Source: Geomonas anaerohicana | GTDB lineage: Bacteria; Desulfobacterota; Desulfuromonadia; Geobacterales; Geobacteraceae | NCBI RefSeq assembly: GCF_016458305.1 | Contig: NZ_JAEMHL010000002.1 | Span: forward strand, 62,001 to 126,000 | Direction: 5' to 3' | Length of the DNA stretch: 64,000 nt | Shown here: positions 1-7,720 of the stretch, piece by piece | Layout: each line of letters begins with the position of its first letter | Position numbering within the stretch: the stretch's first letter is position 1 | Program-made: the position numbers and the translations under genes | The notes under the pieces: generated by a model | Told to the model about the DNA's origin: nothing | Databases searched by the model: none | Seen by the model: the letters and a program-made list of their open reading frames with translations, nothing else

Positions 1-129
1 GTGCACCCGGTGGCGCACATGGACGAGGTGCTCGGCCACGCGCTGCTGGCACCGGTCGGCCTCCCTGCAGCCGCTCTGTATGCGGATGCAGCTCAAGCGG
101 CGGGTGACACCCCGGTTGTGCCGCACTAG
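1..129 (+). CDS. lon: Lon protease, C-terminal end (partial)
   Basis: The first 43 codons of the window are open and end in TAG at 127-129. The peptide contains HPVAHMDEVLGHAL, which matches the end of the Lon proteolytic domain, where an (I/V)HPV...EVL..AL pattern precedes a short variable tail. Lon is the cytoplasmic ATP-dependent serine protease. Only the tail is present, so the catalytic Ser-Lys dyad and the ATPase domain lie outside the window. The call rests on this short motif and on the following gene being hup, which is a common neighbour of lon. Confidence 0.7.
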   Translation: MHPVAHMDEVLGHALLAPVGLPAAALYADAAQAAGDTPVVPH

Positions 130-149
130 AAAAAAAATTAGAAAAAGGG

Positions 150-179
150 TTGACAGTCGGAACGAGCCTCTGGTATATA
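150..179 (+). promoter_or_regulatory. Sigma70-type promoter of hup
   Basis: TTGACA at 150-155 is followed by an 18-base spacer and TATATA at 174-179, with a run of A upstream that could act as an UP element. An AGGAGG ribosome-binding site follows at about 207-212, just before the ATG at 217. Confidence 0.75.
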
Positions 180-216
180 CTCATTTCACTTTGCGATGCA
201 CCCCTAGGAGGAGCTA

Positions 217-492
217 ATGAACAAGGCAGAACTGGTAAGCGCCATTGCTGAAGAAGCACAGTTGACCAAGGTTGATGCAGACAAGGCTCTCACGGGGATT
301 GTTGATGCACTGACCAACTGCCTCGCCGCCGGCGACAAGGTAACCCTGGTCGGCTTCGGCACCTTCAGCGTCGCCGAGCGCGCCGCCCGCACCGGTCAGA
401 ACCCGCAGACCGGTAAGAAGATCGAGATCGCGGCTTCCACCGCTCCGAAATTCAAGCCGGGCAACACCCTGAAGGAACTGCTCAACGCTTAA
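217..492 (+). CDS. hup: HU-family DNA-binding protein
   Basis: This 91-residue protein has the length and sequence of the HU/IHF family: MNKAELV at the start, the GFGTF turn that opens the DNA-grasping beta arm, RTGQNPQTG in the arm (the intercalating proline tip), and a FKPGNTLKELLN end. HU binds and bends DNA without strong sequence preference and compacts the nucleoid. It has its own strong promoter and AGGAGG site. A short hairpin (ATCCCG/CGGGAT, about 496-512) without a T-run follows, so transcription may run on into the tRNA genes. The basic protein could be called HU or IHF-like; HU is more likely because it lies next to lon. Confidence 0.95.
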   Translation: MNKAELVSAIAEEAQLTKVDADKALTGIVDALTNCLAAGDKVTLVGFGTFSVAERAARTGQNPQTGKKIEIAASTAPKFKPGNTLKELLNA

Positions 493-523
493 CAAATCCC
501 GGTCTTCGGGATGTAGTAGATGC

Positions 524-600
524 GGGGTTGTAGCTCAGTCGGTTAGAGTGCCAGCCTGTCACGCTGGAAGTCGCGGGTTCGAGCCCCGTCAACCCCGCCA
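524..600 (+). tRNA. tRNA-Asp (GTC), copy 1
   Basis: A 77-base cloverleaf with acceptor stem GGGGTTG/CAACCCC, D-arm AGCTCAGTCGGTTAGAGT, anticodon loop CTGTCAC (anticodon GTC), TTCGAGC T-loop and an encoded CCA. It is identical to the copy at 794-870. Confidence 0.97.
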
Positions 601-610
601 TATAAAATTT

Positions 611-686
611 GGGTGAATAGCTCAGCTGGGAGAGCGCCAGCCTTACAAGCTGGATGTCGGGGGTTCGATCCCCTCTTCACCCACCA
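611..686 (+). tRNA. tRNA-Val (TAC)
   Basis: A 76-base cloverleaf with acceptor stem GGGTGAA/TTCACCC, anticodon loop CTTACAA (anticodon TAC), TTCGATC T-loop and an encoded CCA. It sits ten bases after tRNA-Asp copy 1, in the same cluster. Confidence 0.97.
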
Positions 687-697
687 CCAGAAAATCC

Positions 698-721
698 GTT
701 CAACGTTCAACGTTCAACGTT
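698..721 (+). repeat. Heptamer tandem repeat (GTTCAAC)3
   Basis: Three head-to-tail copies of GTTCAAC followed by GTT lie between tRNA-Val and the second tRNA-Asp. No gene function is apparent; it may be a slippage-prone tract. Confidence 0.8.
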
Positions 722-793
722 ACCAACTGACACGTTGCCGGCTTCCGGGTTCAAACACTGAACCTTGAAGCGCCGCTAACGGGTTCACAAGTT

Positions 794-870
794 GGGGTTG
801 TAGCTCAGTCGGTTAGAGTGCCAGCCTGTCACGCTGGAAGTCGCGGGTTCGAGCCCCGTCAACCCCGCCA
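794..870 (+). tRNA. tRNA-Asp (GTC), copy 2
   Basis: This copy is identical base for base to tRNA-Asp at 524-600, including the encoded CCA. It is followed directly by an intrinsic terminator, so it is probably the last gene of the hup/tRNA transcription unit or of a tRNA operon. Confidence 0.97.
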
Positions 871-872
871 TC

Positions 873-912
873 AAAAGGAAAGGCCGCCATGTCAGGCGGC
901 CTTTCCTTTTTT
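873..912 (+). terminator. Intrinsic terminator after the tRNA cluster
   Basis: A 16-bp perfect stem, with GGAAAGGCCGCC paired to GGCGGCCTTTCC, has a 6-base loop and ends in a T-rich run (CCTTTTTT). Confidence 0.92.
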
Positions 913-977
913 GCGTTCCGGCACCGCGCGCCGCTGGCCACCTCCGCCCCCGGCGCCTTTGCTGCAATCCCTTTAGC

Positions 978-1006
978 TTGACTTGCCCGATGAAAATCGT
1001 TTATCC
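978..1006 (+). promoter_or_regulatory. Probable promoter of the glycosyltransferase gene
   Basis: TTGACT at 978-983, a 17-base spacer and TTATCC at 1001-1006. A small hairpin (TGGGGAG/CTCCCCA, 1023-1042) lies in the leader. Confidence 0.5.
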
Positions 1007-1098
1007 TCTCCGATGTTCTGTCTGGGGAGGTTTAACTCCCCAAGCGCCCCTGATTCTGCGGTTTTAGCCGTCAAGGTAAAACGGAAAGCGAGCCCCCC

Positions 1099-1839
1099 TT
1101 GAAACCCATCAAGCCAATCGTGGTGATCCCCACCTACAACGAAAGAGACAACCTGGAAAAACTGGTCAGGCAGGTCCTGGCCCTGCACCCCGCACTGGAA
1201 CTCTTGGTGGTGGACGACAACTCGCCCGACGGCACCGGCGACCTCGCCGAGGGGCTGGCCGCGGAAACGGGGCGGGTCTCGGTGCTGCACAGAAGCGGCA
1301 AGCTGGGACTGGGCTCCGCGTACCGCGAGGGGTTCGCCAAGGCCCTGGCCATGGGCGCCGACCTCGTGGTGCAGATGGACGCCGACTTCTCCCACGATCC
1401 CGCCATGATCCCCTACTTCTTCGAGGAGACCAGCCGGGCCGACCTCGTCATCGGGTCGCGCTACCTGAACGGGGTGAGCGTGGTGAACTGGCCGCTGCGC
1501 CGGCTCATGCTGAGCTACTTCGCCAGCGTCTACACCAGGGTGATCACCGGCCTGACCATCTCCGACTGCACCAGCGGCTTCAAGTGCTTCCGCGCCGAGA
1601 CGTTGAAGGGGATCGATCTCTCCAGCATCCGTTCGGACGGCTACTCGTTCCAGATCGAGATGAACTACCGCTGCAAGGAGAAGGGGTTCCGCATCAGCGA
1701 GGTTCCCATCATCTTCATCGACCGCCACGCCGGCACCTCCAAGATGTCCAAAAAGATCGTGCGCGAGGCGGTGCTCATGGTCTGGAAACTCAAGCTGGGG
1801 TCGCTGCTGCGCGCGGTGCTGCCCAAGGGGAGGGGATGA
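1099..1839 (+). CDS. Polyprenol-phosphate mannosyltransferase-like glycosyltransferase (GT2, DPM1-like)
   Basis: This 246-residue GT-A enzyme is the size of a stand-alone dolichol-phosphate mannose synthase domain. It has VVIPTYNERDNL near the N-terminus, VVDDNSPDGT, QMDADFSHDP (the metal-binding DxD), and the SRY and SDCTSGFKCFR segments seen in DPM1-type enzymes. Members move a sugar from a nucleotide sugar to polyprenyl phosphate at the inner face of the membrane, for later glycan or lipid decoration. There is no C-terminal membrane domain. The start is TTG at 1099 with a weak GGAAAG site upstream. Its stop overlaps the start of the small membrane protein (ATGA overlap at 1836-1839), so the two are co-translated. 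The sugar donor cannot be read from the sequence. Confidence 0.85.
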   Translation: MKPIKPIVVIPTYNERDNLEKLVRQVLALHPALELLVVDDNSPDGTGDLAEGLAAETGRVSVLHRSGKLGLGSAYREGFAKALAMGADLVVQMDADFSHDPAMIPYFFEETSRADLVIGSRYLNGVSVVNWPLRRLMLSYFASVYTRVITGLTISDCTSGFKCFRAETLKGIDLSSIRSDGYSFQIEMNYRCKEKGFRISEVPIIFIDRHAGTSKMSKKIVREAVLMVWKLKLGSLLRAVLPKGRG

Positions 1840-2024
1840 TGTCCTCGACGCTGTGGTCGATTATCTGCGTGGCCGGACTGTGGGGCTTCGTGACCTGCAC
1901 CATCTTTTTCATCCTGCGCGCCTTCCCGGCCCGGGATGTGTTCGAAGGGAAAGCCGCTCTCAAGTGGGGAGCGGGTGTCGTTGGCTTCTTCGTGGTCTGG
2001 ATCATCGGCATGATGCAGGCCTGA
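1836..2024 (+). CDS. Small two-helix membrane protein, unknown
   Basis: A 62-residue protein starting ATGATG within the stop of the glycosyltransferase gene, with GGGGAGGGG as ribosome-binding site. Two hydrophobic segments (about residues 5-27 and 43-61) are separated by a short charged loop (RAFPARDVFEGK). I do not recognise a family. Tight overlap with the glycosyltransferase suggests a partner role at the membrane, perhaps anchoring the soluble enzyme, but this is inference. Confidence 0.65.
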   Translation: MMSSTLWSIICVAGLWGFVTCTIFFILRAFPARDVFEGKAALKWGAGVVGFFVVWIIGMMQA

Positions 2025-2096
2025 GGCTGTTGTAGACAGAACCGGCTCCCGTTTACTGTTTTAATTCTCTCATATTTGTGGTACTCATAATATCTT

Positions 2097-3302
2097 ATGC
2101 CCGTTTATACCTGTAAAATAGGTTCCTCCGACGGTCGAATTCTTACCAAGGAACTCGATTCTGTCAGTGAGGCTCTGCTGCGTCAGAGTCTGGAGGAGCA
2201 GGGCTTTGTCGTTTTCGAGGTGCGTAAGAAGCCGTTCCAGTTCCTGCAGGACACCGGTATCGGCCGAAAGAAGATCGGCAACAAGGAACTACTGTTGTTC
2301 AACCAGGAACTCCTGGTGCTTCTGAAGGCGGGGCTCCCCATCATCCAGGCTCTGGATACCATCCTCGAGTCCGGCACGGGGAAACTGCACGAGATACTGA
2401 ACGCGGCCAGAGAGGACATCAAGGGGGGGCTTGCGCTGTCGACGGCCTTCGAGAAGTATCCGAGGGTCTTTCCGCAGCTCTACATCGCCTCGATCCGCGC
2501 CGGCGAGCGCACCGGTGACCTGCCGCAGACCATCAGGCGCTACATCGCCTTTTTGAAGAGAAGCGAGGGGTTCCGCGGCAAGATCATCGGCGCCATGTTC
2601 TACCCGGCCATCCTGGTCGTCGTCGCCTTCGTGGCCATCACCGTGCTCCTGATCTACGTGGTGCCGACCTTCAGTACCATCTACGCCGACTCCGGCAACA
2701 CGCTGCCGGTGCCGACCCAGATGCTCATCAACTTCACCGGGTTCCTGCGCCATTACCTGCTGGTCTTCGTGGCCCTCATCTTCGGCGCCGTGACCATTTT
2801 CAGGCGCTGGAAGGAGACCGAGTCGGGGCGCTACACCGTGGACGGCATGAAGATCAAGACCCCCTTCGTCGGTGCGGTCGTGATCCGTTACGCGCTCTCC
2901 GGCTTCACCCGGACCCTGGCCACGGTGCTCGGCTCCGGCATCCCGATCGTCGAGGCGATGCGGATGTCGGTGGGGACCCTGAACAACAAGGTGCTGGAGC
3001 GCGGCCTGCTCATGGCAGTGCACCGGGTCGAGGAGGGGAGCAAGCTCTCCACCGCGCTGGAGAACATGAAGCTCTTGCCGCCGCTGGCGCTGCGCATGCT
3101 CTCGGTGGGTGAGACCACCGGCGCCCTCGAGGAGATGCTCGGGGACATCTCCGACTACTTCGAGGACGAGATCGAACGCAACCTCCACGTGCTGACCACC
3201 GCCATCGAGCCTGCCATCATGATCGTCATGGGGGTGGTCATCGGTACTATCATCGTCACCATGTACCTGCCGATCTTCAAGATCGCCAGCACCGTCAGCT
3301 AG
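2097..3302 (+). CDS. gspF: Type II secretion/type IV pilus inner-membrane platform protein (GspF/PilC family)
   Basis: A 401-residue polytopic protein with two T2SSF domains. The first has LFNQELLVLLKAGLPIIQALD and an AGERTGDLP-type loop; the second has RTLATVLGSGIPIVEA and VGETTGALEEML, ending in a membrane segment (AIMIVMGVVIGTIIVTMYLPIF). The family forms the membrane platform that contacts the ATPase and feeds pseudopilins into the filament. It is the first gene of a run extending to 11332. I see no good Shine-Dalgarno before the ATG, so expression may be low or driven by leader features. The paralogous families GspF and PilC cannot be separated by sequence alone; the operon context mixes both systems. 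Confidence 0.9.
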   Translation: MPVYTCKIGSSDGRILTKELDSVSEALLRQSLEEQGFVVFEVRKKPFQFLQDTGIGRKKIGNKELLLFNQELLVLLKAGLPIIQALDTILESGTGKLHEILNAAREDIKGGLALSTAFEKYPRVFPQLYIASIRAGERTGDLPQTIRRYIAFLKRSEGFRGKIIGAMFYPAILVVVAFVAITVLLIYVVPTFSTIYADSGNTLPVPTQMLINFTGFLRHYLLVFVALIFGAVTIFRRWKETESGRYTVDGMKIKTPFVGAVVIRYALSGFTRTLATVLGSGIPIVEAMRMSVGTLNNKVLERGLLMAVHRVEEGSKLSTALENMKLLPPLALRMLSVGETTGALEEMLGDISDYFEDEIERNLHVLTTAIEPAIMIVMGVVIGTIIVTMYLPIFKIASTVS

Positions 3303-3309
3303 AGGGAAC

Positions 3310-5031
3310 ATGCTGAAGCCGTTCAAAAGACAGAGGCTGGGTGACATCCTCCTGGAGCAGGGTGAGCTGACCAACGACCAGCTGGCCTACGCACTGGACA
3401 AGCAGCAGAGCACCAAGGAGCGCCTGGGCGCCATCTGCATGGCCGACGGGCTGATCACGGACGTGGCGCTGGCCCAGGCGCTGGCGCTCCAGTTCGGCCT
3501 GGAGTTCGTCGACCTGAAAGGGGTGCGCCCGGACGAGTCGCTGTTCAACATCGTCCCCCCGGAGGTGATGTTCCGCTACCACTTCGTCCCCCTGGAACTG
3601 CAGGGCGACCTCCTGGTGGTGGCCATCGCCGACCCGACCGCCGTGCTGCAGCTGGACGAGATGTCCCTGCTCCTGGAGCGGCCGCTCACCTTCAAGGTGG
3701 CCGCCGACTCCGAGATCAGCCAGCACCTGAAGCGGGGCGAGGGGACCAGCCGCGTCCTCAAGGAAGTCTCCGAAGACTTCATGCTGCAGCTGGTGACCGA
3801 GACCGACAAGGGGGAGGAGATCCTCTCCGTCGAGAACGTCTCCGCGGACACCAGCCCCATCATCAAGCTGGTCAACTCCACCATCCTGGACGCCCTGACC
3901 CGGCGCGCCTCGGATATCCACATCGAGACCGCCCAGGAAGGGGTCATCATCAAGTACCGTATCGACGGCGTGCTCTACAAGGCCACCGACCCGATCGACA
4001 ACCACTTCCAGGGGCCGCTCATCTCCAGGCTCAAGGTCATGAGCGAACTGGACATCTCCGAGCGGCGCATCCCGCAGGACGGCAGGTTCAAGGTCCGGAT
4101 CGGCGCCAAGTCCATCGACTTCCGCGTCTCGATCATGCCCAGCGCCTTCGGCGAGGACGCGGTCATCCGTATCCTCGACAAGGAGAGCATCGCCAGCGAC
4201 CTCAGGGGGCTCACCCTGGAGACGCTCGGCATGGCGTCCCACGAGATCAGGCGTTTCCGCAAGATGATCAAGGAGCCCTACGGCATGGTGCTGGTCACCG
4301 GCCCCACCGGTTCCGGCAAGACCACCACGCTCTACGGCGCGCTCACCGAGATCCACACCGGCCTCGAAAAGATCATCACCATCGAGGACCCGGTCGAGTA
4401 TGTCCTCTCCGGCATCACCCAGATCCCGGTCAACGAGAAGAAGGGGCTCACCTTCGCCCGCGGCCTGCGCTCCGTGTTGCGCCACGACCCGGACAAGATC
4501 ATGGTCGGCGAGATCCGCGACTCCGAGACCGCCCAGATCGCCGTGCAGTCGGCGCTCACCGGTCACCTGGTGTTCACCACCGTGCATGCCAACAACGTCT
4601 TCGACGTCATCGGCCGCTTCACCCACATGGGCATCGACCCCTACAACTTCGTCGCCTGCCTGAACTGCGTCATGGCGCAGCGCCTGGTCCGCAAGATCTG
4701 CCCCTCCTGCAAGAAGGCGGTCACCGTATCCGACGAGGAACTGCGCGAGTCGGCCATCGACCCGGAGCGCGCCCGCGGGCTCACCCTGTACGAGGCGCGC
4801 GGCTGCGACGACTGCAACGGCACCGGCTACCGGGGGCGTTCCGCCATCGTGGAACTGCTCGACTTAAACGACGAGATCCGCGAGCTGATCATTTCCAAGG
4901 CACCGATCGCCGCCCTGAAGAAGGCCGCCAAGGCGGCCGGGACCATGTTCCTCAGGGAATCGGCCGTGGCCAAGGTGCTGGCCGGCGAGACGACGATTAA
5001 GGAGATCAACCGTGTCACCTTCGTGGAATAG
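3310..5031 (+). CDS. gspE: Type II secretion/pilus assembly ATPase (GspE/PilB family)
   Basis: A 573-residue secretion ATPase. The N-terminal 150 residues form an MshEN/T2SSE-N-like region (GDILLEQGELTNDQL). The catalytic part has GPTGSGKT (331-338, Walker A), an Asp box (TIEDPVEY), GEIRD (400-404, Walker B) and the HANN His box. A zinc-binding tetracysteine is made by C464, C467, C499 and C502 (CPSC and CDDC), as in GspE and PilB. It drives pseudopilus extension from the cytoplasmic side. The gene begins seven bases after gspF and its stop abuts the pilM-like gene. Confidence 0.93.
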   Translation: MLKPFKRQRLGDILLEQGELTNDQLAYALDKQQSTKERLGAICMADGLITDVALAQALALQFGLEFVDLKGVRPDESLFNIVPPEVMFRYHFVPLELQGDLLVVAIADPTAVLQLDEMSLLLERPLTFKVAADSEISQHLKRGEGTSRVLKEVSEDFMLQLVTETDKGEEILSVENVSADTSPIIKLVNSTILDALTRRASDIHIETAQEGVIIKYRIDGVLYKATDPIDNHFQGPLISRLKVMSELDISERRIPQDGRFKVRIGAKSIDFRVSIMPSAFGEDAVIRILDKESIASDLRGLTLETLGMASHEIRRFRKMIKEPYGMVLVTGPTGSGKTTTLYGALTEIHTGLEKIITIEDPVEYVLSGITQIPVNEKKGLTFARGLRSVLRHDPDKIMVGEIRDSETAQIAVQSALTGHLVFTTVHANNVFDVIGRFTHMGIDPYNFVACLNCVMAQRLVRKICPSCKKAVTVSDEELRESAIDPERARGLTLYEARGCDDCNGTGYRGRSAIVELLDLNDEIRELIISKAPIAALKKAAKAAGTMFLRESAVAKVLAGETTIKEINRVTFVE

Positions 5032-5955
5032 GTGCCAGATATGCTAATGTCCCGCAAAAGCCTCGGGCTCGAGCTCTCCGCCACCGGGTTCAGTTTCGCC
5101 CTGGCCGGCGGCGGCAAGGTCCCCACGGTCGAGGCGGGGCTCACCCTGCCGTTCGCGCCGGGACTCTTGACCCTGTCGCGCCGCGACCCCAACGTCACCG
5201 ACCCCAAGGCGTTCGTCACCGCGCTCAAGGAGGCGCACCTGCGCCTTTTGACCAAGGAGCGCAGCGTCTGCGTGTCGCTGCCGGATGCCGTGGGGCGCGT
5301 GGTGCTCCTCGACCTGGAGGCCCGCTTCAAGAACCGCGAGGAGGGGCTGGACGTCATCCGCTGGAAGCTCAAGAAGAGCCTTCCCTTCGACATCAGCGCG
5401 GTGCACCTGGACTACCAGACCCTGGAGGAGAAGGAAAACGGAGCGGTGTCGCTGCTGGTATCGCTGATCTCCCGGCCGGTGGTGCAGCAGTACGAGGAAC
5501 TCCTCTCCGAGGCGGGTCTCGAGGCCAAGCTGATCGACTTCACCTCCTTCAACCTCTACCGCCTGTTCCAGCCCAGGCTCGACCTCTCCGAGGACGGCGC
5601 CTTCGTCACCTTCTACCAGGGGGCGATGACGGTGCTGATCTTCAACGGCGGCGTGCTGAGCTTCTACCGCACCAAGGAGGGGGTAGGGGAGGTGCAGAAC
5701 CTGTTCCGCGAGGTGAACAGCTCCTTCCTGGTCTACGGCGACCAGAGCACGGGCCAGAGCGTCAGCGAGGTCTTCTGTGCCGCCTCTCCCGGCGACGCCG
5801 AGTCCTTCCGCGCCCTGGTGGCCGAGGCGAGCGGGCTGGAGCCGGTGCTGCTCGACATGGAACGCCTGGTCCGGCAAGGCTCGACCCTGGGGCTGGACCG
5901 CCCCGGGCTGCATGCGCTGGCCGGCGCCCTGGGCGCCGCGCTGAGGAGCCTGTGA
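5032..5955 (+). CDS. PilM-like actin-fold assembly protein
   Basis: A 307-residue cytoplasmic protein with the PilM/GspL-type actin-like fold: LGLELSATGFSFALAGGG at the start (phosphate-binding loop region) and a strand-rich middle with SLPDAVGRVVLL and WKLKKSLPFD. It should link the ATPase to the PilN/PilO inner-membrane proteins. The listed start is a GTG that directly follows the gspE stop; ATG at 5041 with AGGTG six bases upstream, or ATG at 5047, are good alternatives. It differs from canonical PilM in being shorter and lacking an obvious full nucleotide-binding set, so ATP binding is unsure. Confidence 0.8.
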   Translation: MPDMLMSRKSLGLELSATGFSFALAGGGKVPTVEAGLTLPFAPGLLTLSRRDPNVTDPKAFVTALKEAHLRLLTKERSVCVSLPDAVGRVVLLDLEARFKNREEGLDVIRWKLKKSLPFDISAVHLDYQTLEEKENGAVSLLVSLISRPVVQQYEELLSEAGLEAKLIDFTSFNLYRLFQPRLDLSEDGAFVTFYQGAMTVLIFNGGVLSFYRTKEGVGEVQNLFREVNSSFLVYGDQSTGQSVSEVFCAASPGDAESFRALVAEASGLEPVLLDMERLVRQGSTLGLDRPGLHALAGALGAALRSL

Positions 5956-5956
5956 T

Positions 5957-6493
5957 ATGAAACTGACCATCAACCTGGCTACCAGGCGCTACGTCAACCT
6001 GCCCCAGCTCAACGCCATCCTGACGGCCTCCTTCGTCATCCTGGCGCTGCTGCTGGTTTACCTGGTGCGCGAGGTGGCCAACAACCAGGTCGAGATCAAC
6101 AAGATCAAAAGCGACAGCGCCGCCGCGAGCCGCGGCCCCACCGGTGCGCCCCCCGTTCCCGCCGAGCAGATGAAGGCGCTGGAGAGCAAGATCGCCTTCG
6201 CCAACACGCTCATCGACCAGAAGTCCGTGAACTGGCTCGGCCTTTTGGACAAGCTGGAACTGGTGGTGCCGGGAGGGGTGGCCCTGACGCAGGTGGAGCC
6301 CTCGACCTTGGACCCGCAGTCCGTGAAGCTGTCCGGTCTTGCGCTCTCCTTCGGCAGTCTGCGCACGCTTTTGGAGAACATGGAGCAGTCCCCCAACTTC
6401 TCGGAGGTGTACCTGTTGAGCCAGACCGAGCGCAAGGTCGGCAAGGATCAGCAAGGGTTCGGCTTCTCAATCTCCTGCAAGGTCAGTAAATGA
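5957..6493 (+). CDS. PilN-like inner-membrane assembly protein
   Basis: A 178-residue bitopic protein starting MKLTINLATRRYVN, close to the conserved INLL/NLxxR PilN start that binds PilM. One membrane helix spans about residues 22-41, then a periplasmic coiled-coil and a small ferredoxin-like domain. It begins one base after the pilM-like stop and overlaps the next gene by four bases (ATGA at 6490). Confidence 0.8.
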   Translation: MKLTINLATRRYVNLPQLNAILTASFVILALLLVYLVREVANNQVEINKIKSDSAAASRGPTGAPPVPAEQMKALESKIAFANTLIDQKSVNWLGLLDKLELVVPGGVALTQVEPSTLDPQSVKLSGLALSFGSLRTLLENMEQSPNFSEVYLLSQTERKVGKDQQGFGFSISCKVSK

Positions 6494-7047
6494 TGAACTA
6501 CCAGATGCTACTCGACATGATCGCCGCCCGGCGCAAGTCCTTCGCGTTCATCGCTTTCCTGGCGCTGCTCGCACTGGGGGTAGAGGTCTACGTCTCCGCC
6601 TACCAGGAGCCTGAACTGGAAAAGGTCCAGCAGGCCTGGTTTGCCAAGCGCGACTCGCTCGCCCGCGGCGAGACCCAGGCCGACGCCACCAAGTACCAGC
6701 AGGGGATGCGCGACCTCGAAGAGTTCAACAAGCACCTGATCGCCAAGAAAGAGCTCCCCGCGCTTTTGGGGCGGCTCTACGACACCGCCAAGAAAAACTC
6801 ACTGGCCCTGACCGGCATCTCATACCGGCCGGGCAGGGAGAAGGTCAAGGGGACCCGCGTGGTGACCTACGGCATCTCGTTCAACGTGACCGGCAAGTAC
6901 GGTGAGCTGAAGAGCTTCCTCGGCGACCTGGCACGCTACCGGGAGATGCTGGTCATCGAGAGCATCTCTCTTAGCAACAGCAGCCCGACCGAGGAAAAAG
7001 TGAACCTCAGGGTCGTGACCACGGTTTACCTGACGGAGGGGGCATGA
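6490..7047 (+). CDS. PilO-like inner-membrane assembly protein
   Basis: A 185-residue bitopic protein with one membrane helix at about residues 17-36, a helical stalk, then a periplasmic domain (GKYGELKSFLGDLARYREML) typical of PilO/GspM. PilO pairs with PilN and together they form the alignment complex between platform and secretin. It overlaps the genes on both sides by four bases, a sign of coupled translation. Confidence 0.78.
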   Translation: MMNYQMLLDMIAARRKSFAFIAFLALLALGVEVYVSAYQEPELEKVQQAWFAKRDSLARGETQADATKYQQGMRDLEEFNKHLIAKKELPALLGRLYDTAKKNSLALTGISYRPGREKVKGTRVVTYGISFNVTGKYGELKSFLGDLARYREMLVIESISLSNSSPTEEKVNLRVVTTVYLTEGA

Positions 7048-7709
7048 ATCGCCAGAAACTAGCGCTTTTCCTGCTGCTCGTCGCCTTCGTGGGGGCCGTG
7101 GTCTACGCCGTGGTGCGCTCTCCCCGGCAGCAGCAGGTGACCACCTTAAAGAATCAGCCCGGCGCCAAGGCCACCGTGCTCAGGAAGAAGCCGGACCTTG
7201 CCCAGAAAGCGACCGCGGCAGCGCCGGCTGCCGGCGTGGTCCATCTCGAACAGCTGCAGCAGGAGAAGCCGGGCTTTAGCGGCTTCAGGCGCAACATCTT
7301 CTCCCCCATCTTCAGGGACGAGCAGAAGGTGTCTGCCCTCAAGCTGCCGCCGCCTCCGCCGCCGCTCAAGAAACTGCCCCCCTTGCCCGAGGCATTGCCG
7401 GTGGTGGCGCCGCCCCCCCCCCCGCCTCCGCCGCCCACCCAGGAGCAGCTGGACGAGGCCGAACTGGGCAAGTTCGTATTCCTGGGCTTCCTGAAGAAGG
7501 GGACGGAAAGGACCGTGTTCCTCTCCAAGGGAGGCGAGATATTCCTGGCCAAGAAGGGAAGCCAGGTGGGGCCGAGGTTCCAGGTCTCCAACGTCACCGA
7601 AGATGCCATCACCATCAAGTCGGTCCAGACCGACCGGCAACTGGTGATTCCGCTGGTAGAGAACAGGTCGCTGAGCACGCGCCGCACCGGCATCATTCCC
7701 AGGCCTTAA
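7044..7709 (+). CDS. PilP/GspC-like periplasmic linker protein with polyproline stretches
   Basis: A 221-residue protein with an N-terminal membrane helix (about 5-22), a flexible region with runs of seven and nine prolines (about 107-132), and a C-terminal beta domain (GKFVFLGFLKKGTERTVFLS...GGEIFLAKKGSQVG) that resembles the HR domain of GspC or the PilP beta-sandwich. Such proteins join the inner-membrane complex to the secretin. PilP is normally a lipoprotein, but no lipobox is seen here, so it is closer to GspC in topology. The long polyproline spacer could reach across the periplasm. Confidence 0.65.
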   Translation: MNRQKLALFLLLVAFVGAVVYAVVRSPRQQQVTTLKNQPGAKATVLRKKPDLAQKATAAAPAAGVVHLEQLQQEKPGFSGFRRNIFSPIFRDEQKVSALKLPPPPPPLKKLPPLPEALPVVAPPPPPPPPPTQEQLDEAELGKFVFLGFLKKGTERTVFLSKGGEIFLAKKGSQVGPRFQVSNVTEDAITIKSVQTDRQLVIPLVENRSLSTRRTGIIPRP

Positions 7710-7720
7710 GGAGCAACTTC

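Noticed and set aside
785-967. A 60-residue minus-strand frame ending in TGLEPATSSVTGWHSNRLSYNP
   Set aside because: The sequence is the antisense of tRNA-Asp copy 2. Proteins with this wording are a well-known false call caused by tRNA genes.
1584-1835. N-terminal extension of the small membrane protein
   Set aside because: The upstream part is another frame of the glycosyltransferase gene; the ATGATG at 1836 with GGGGAGGGG is the plausible start.
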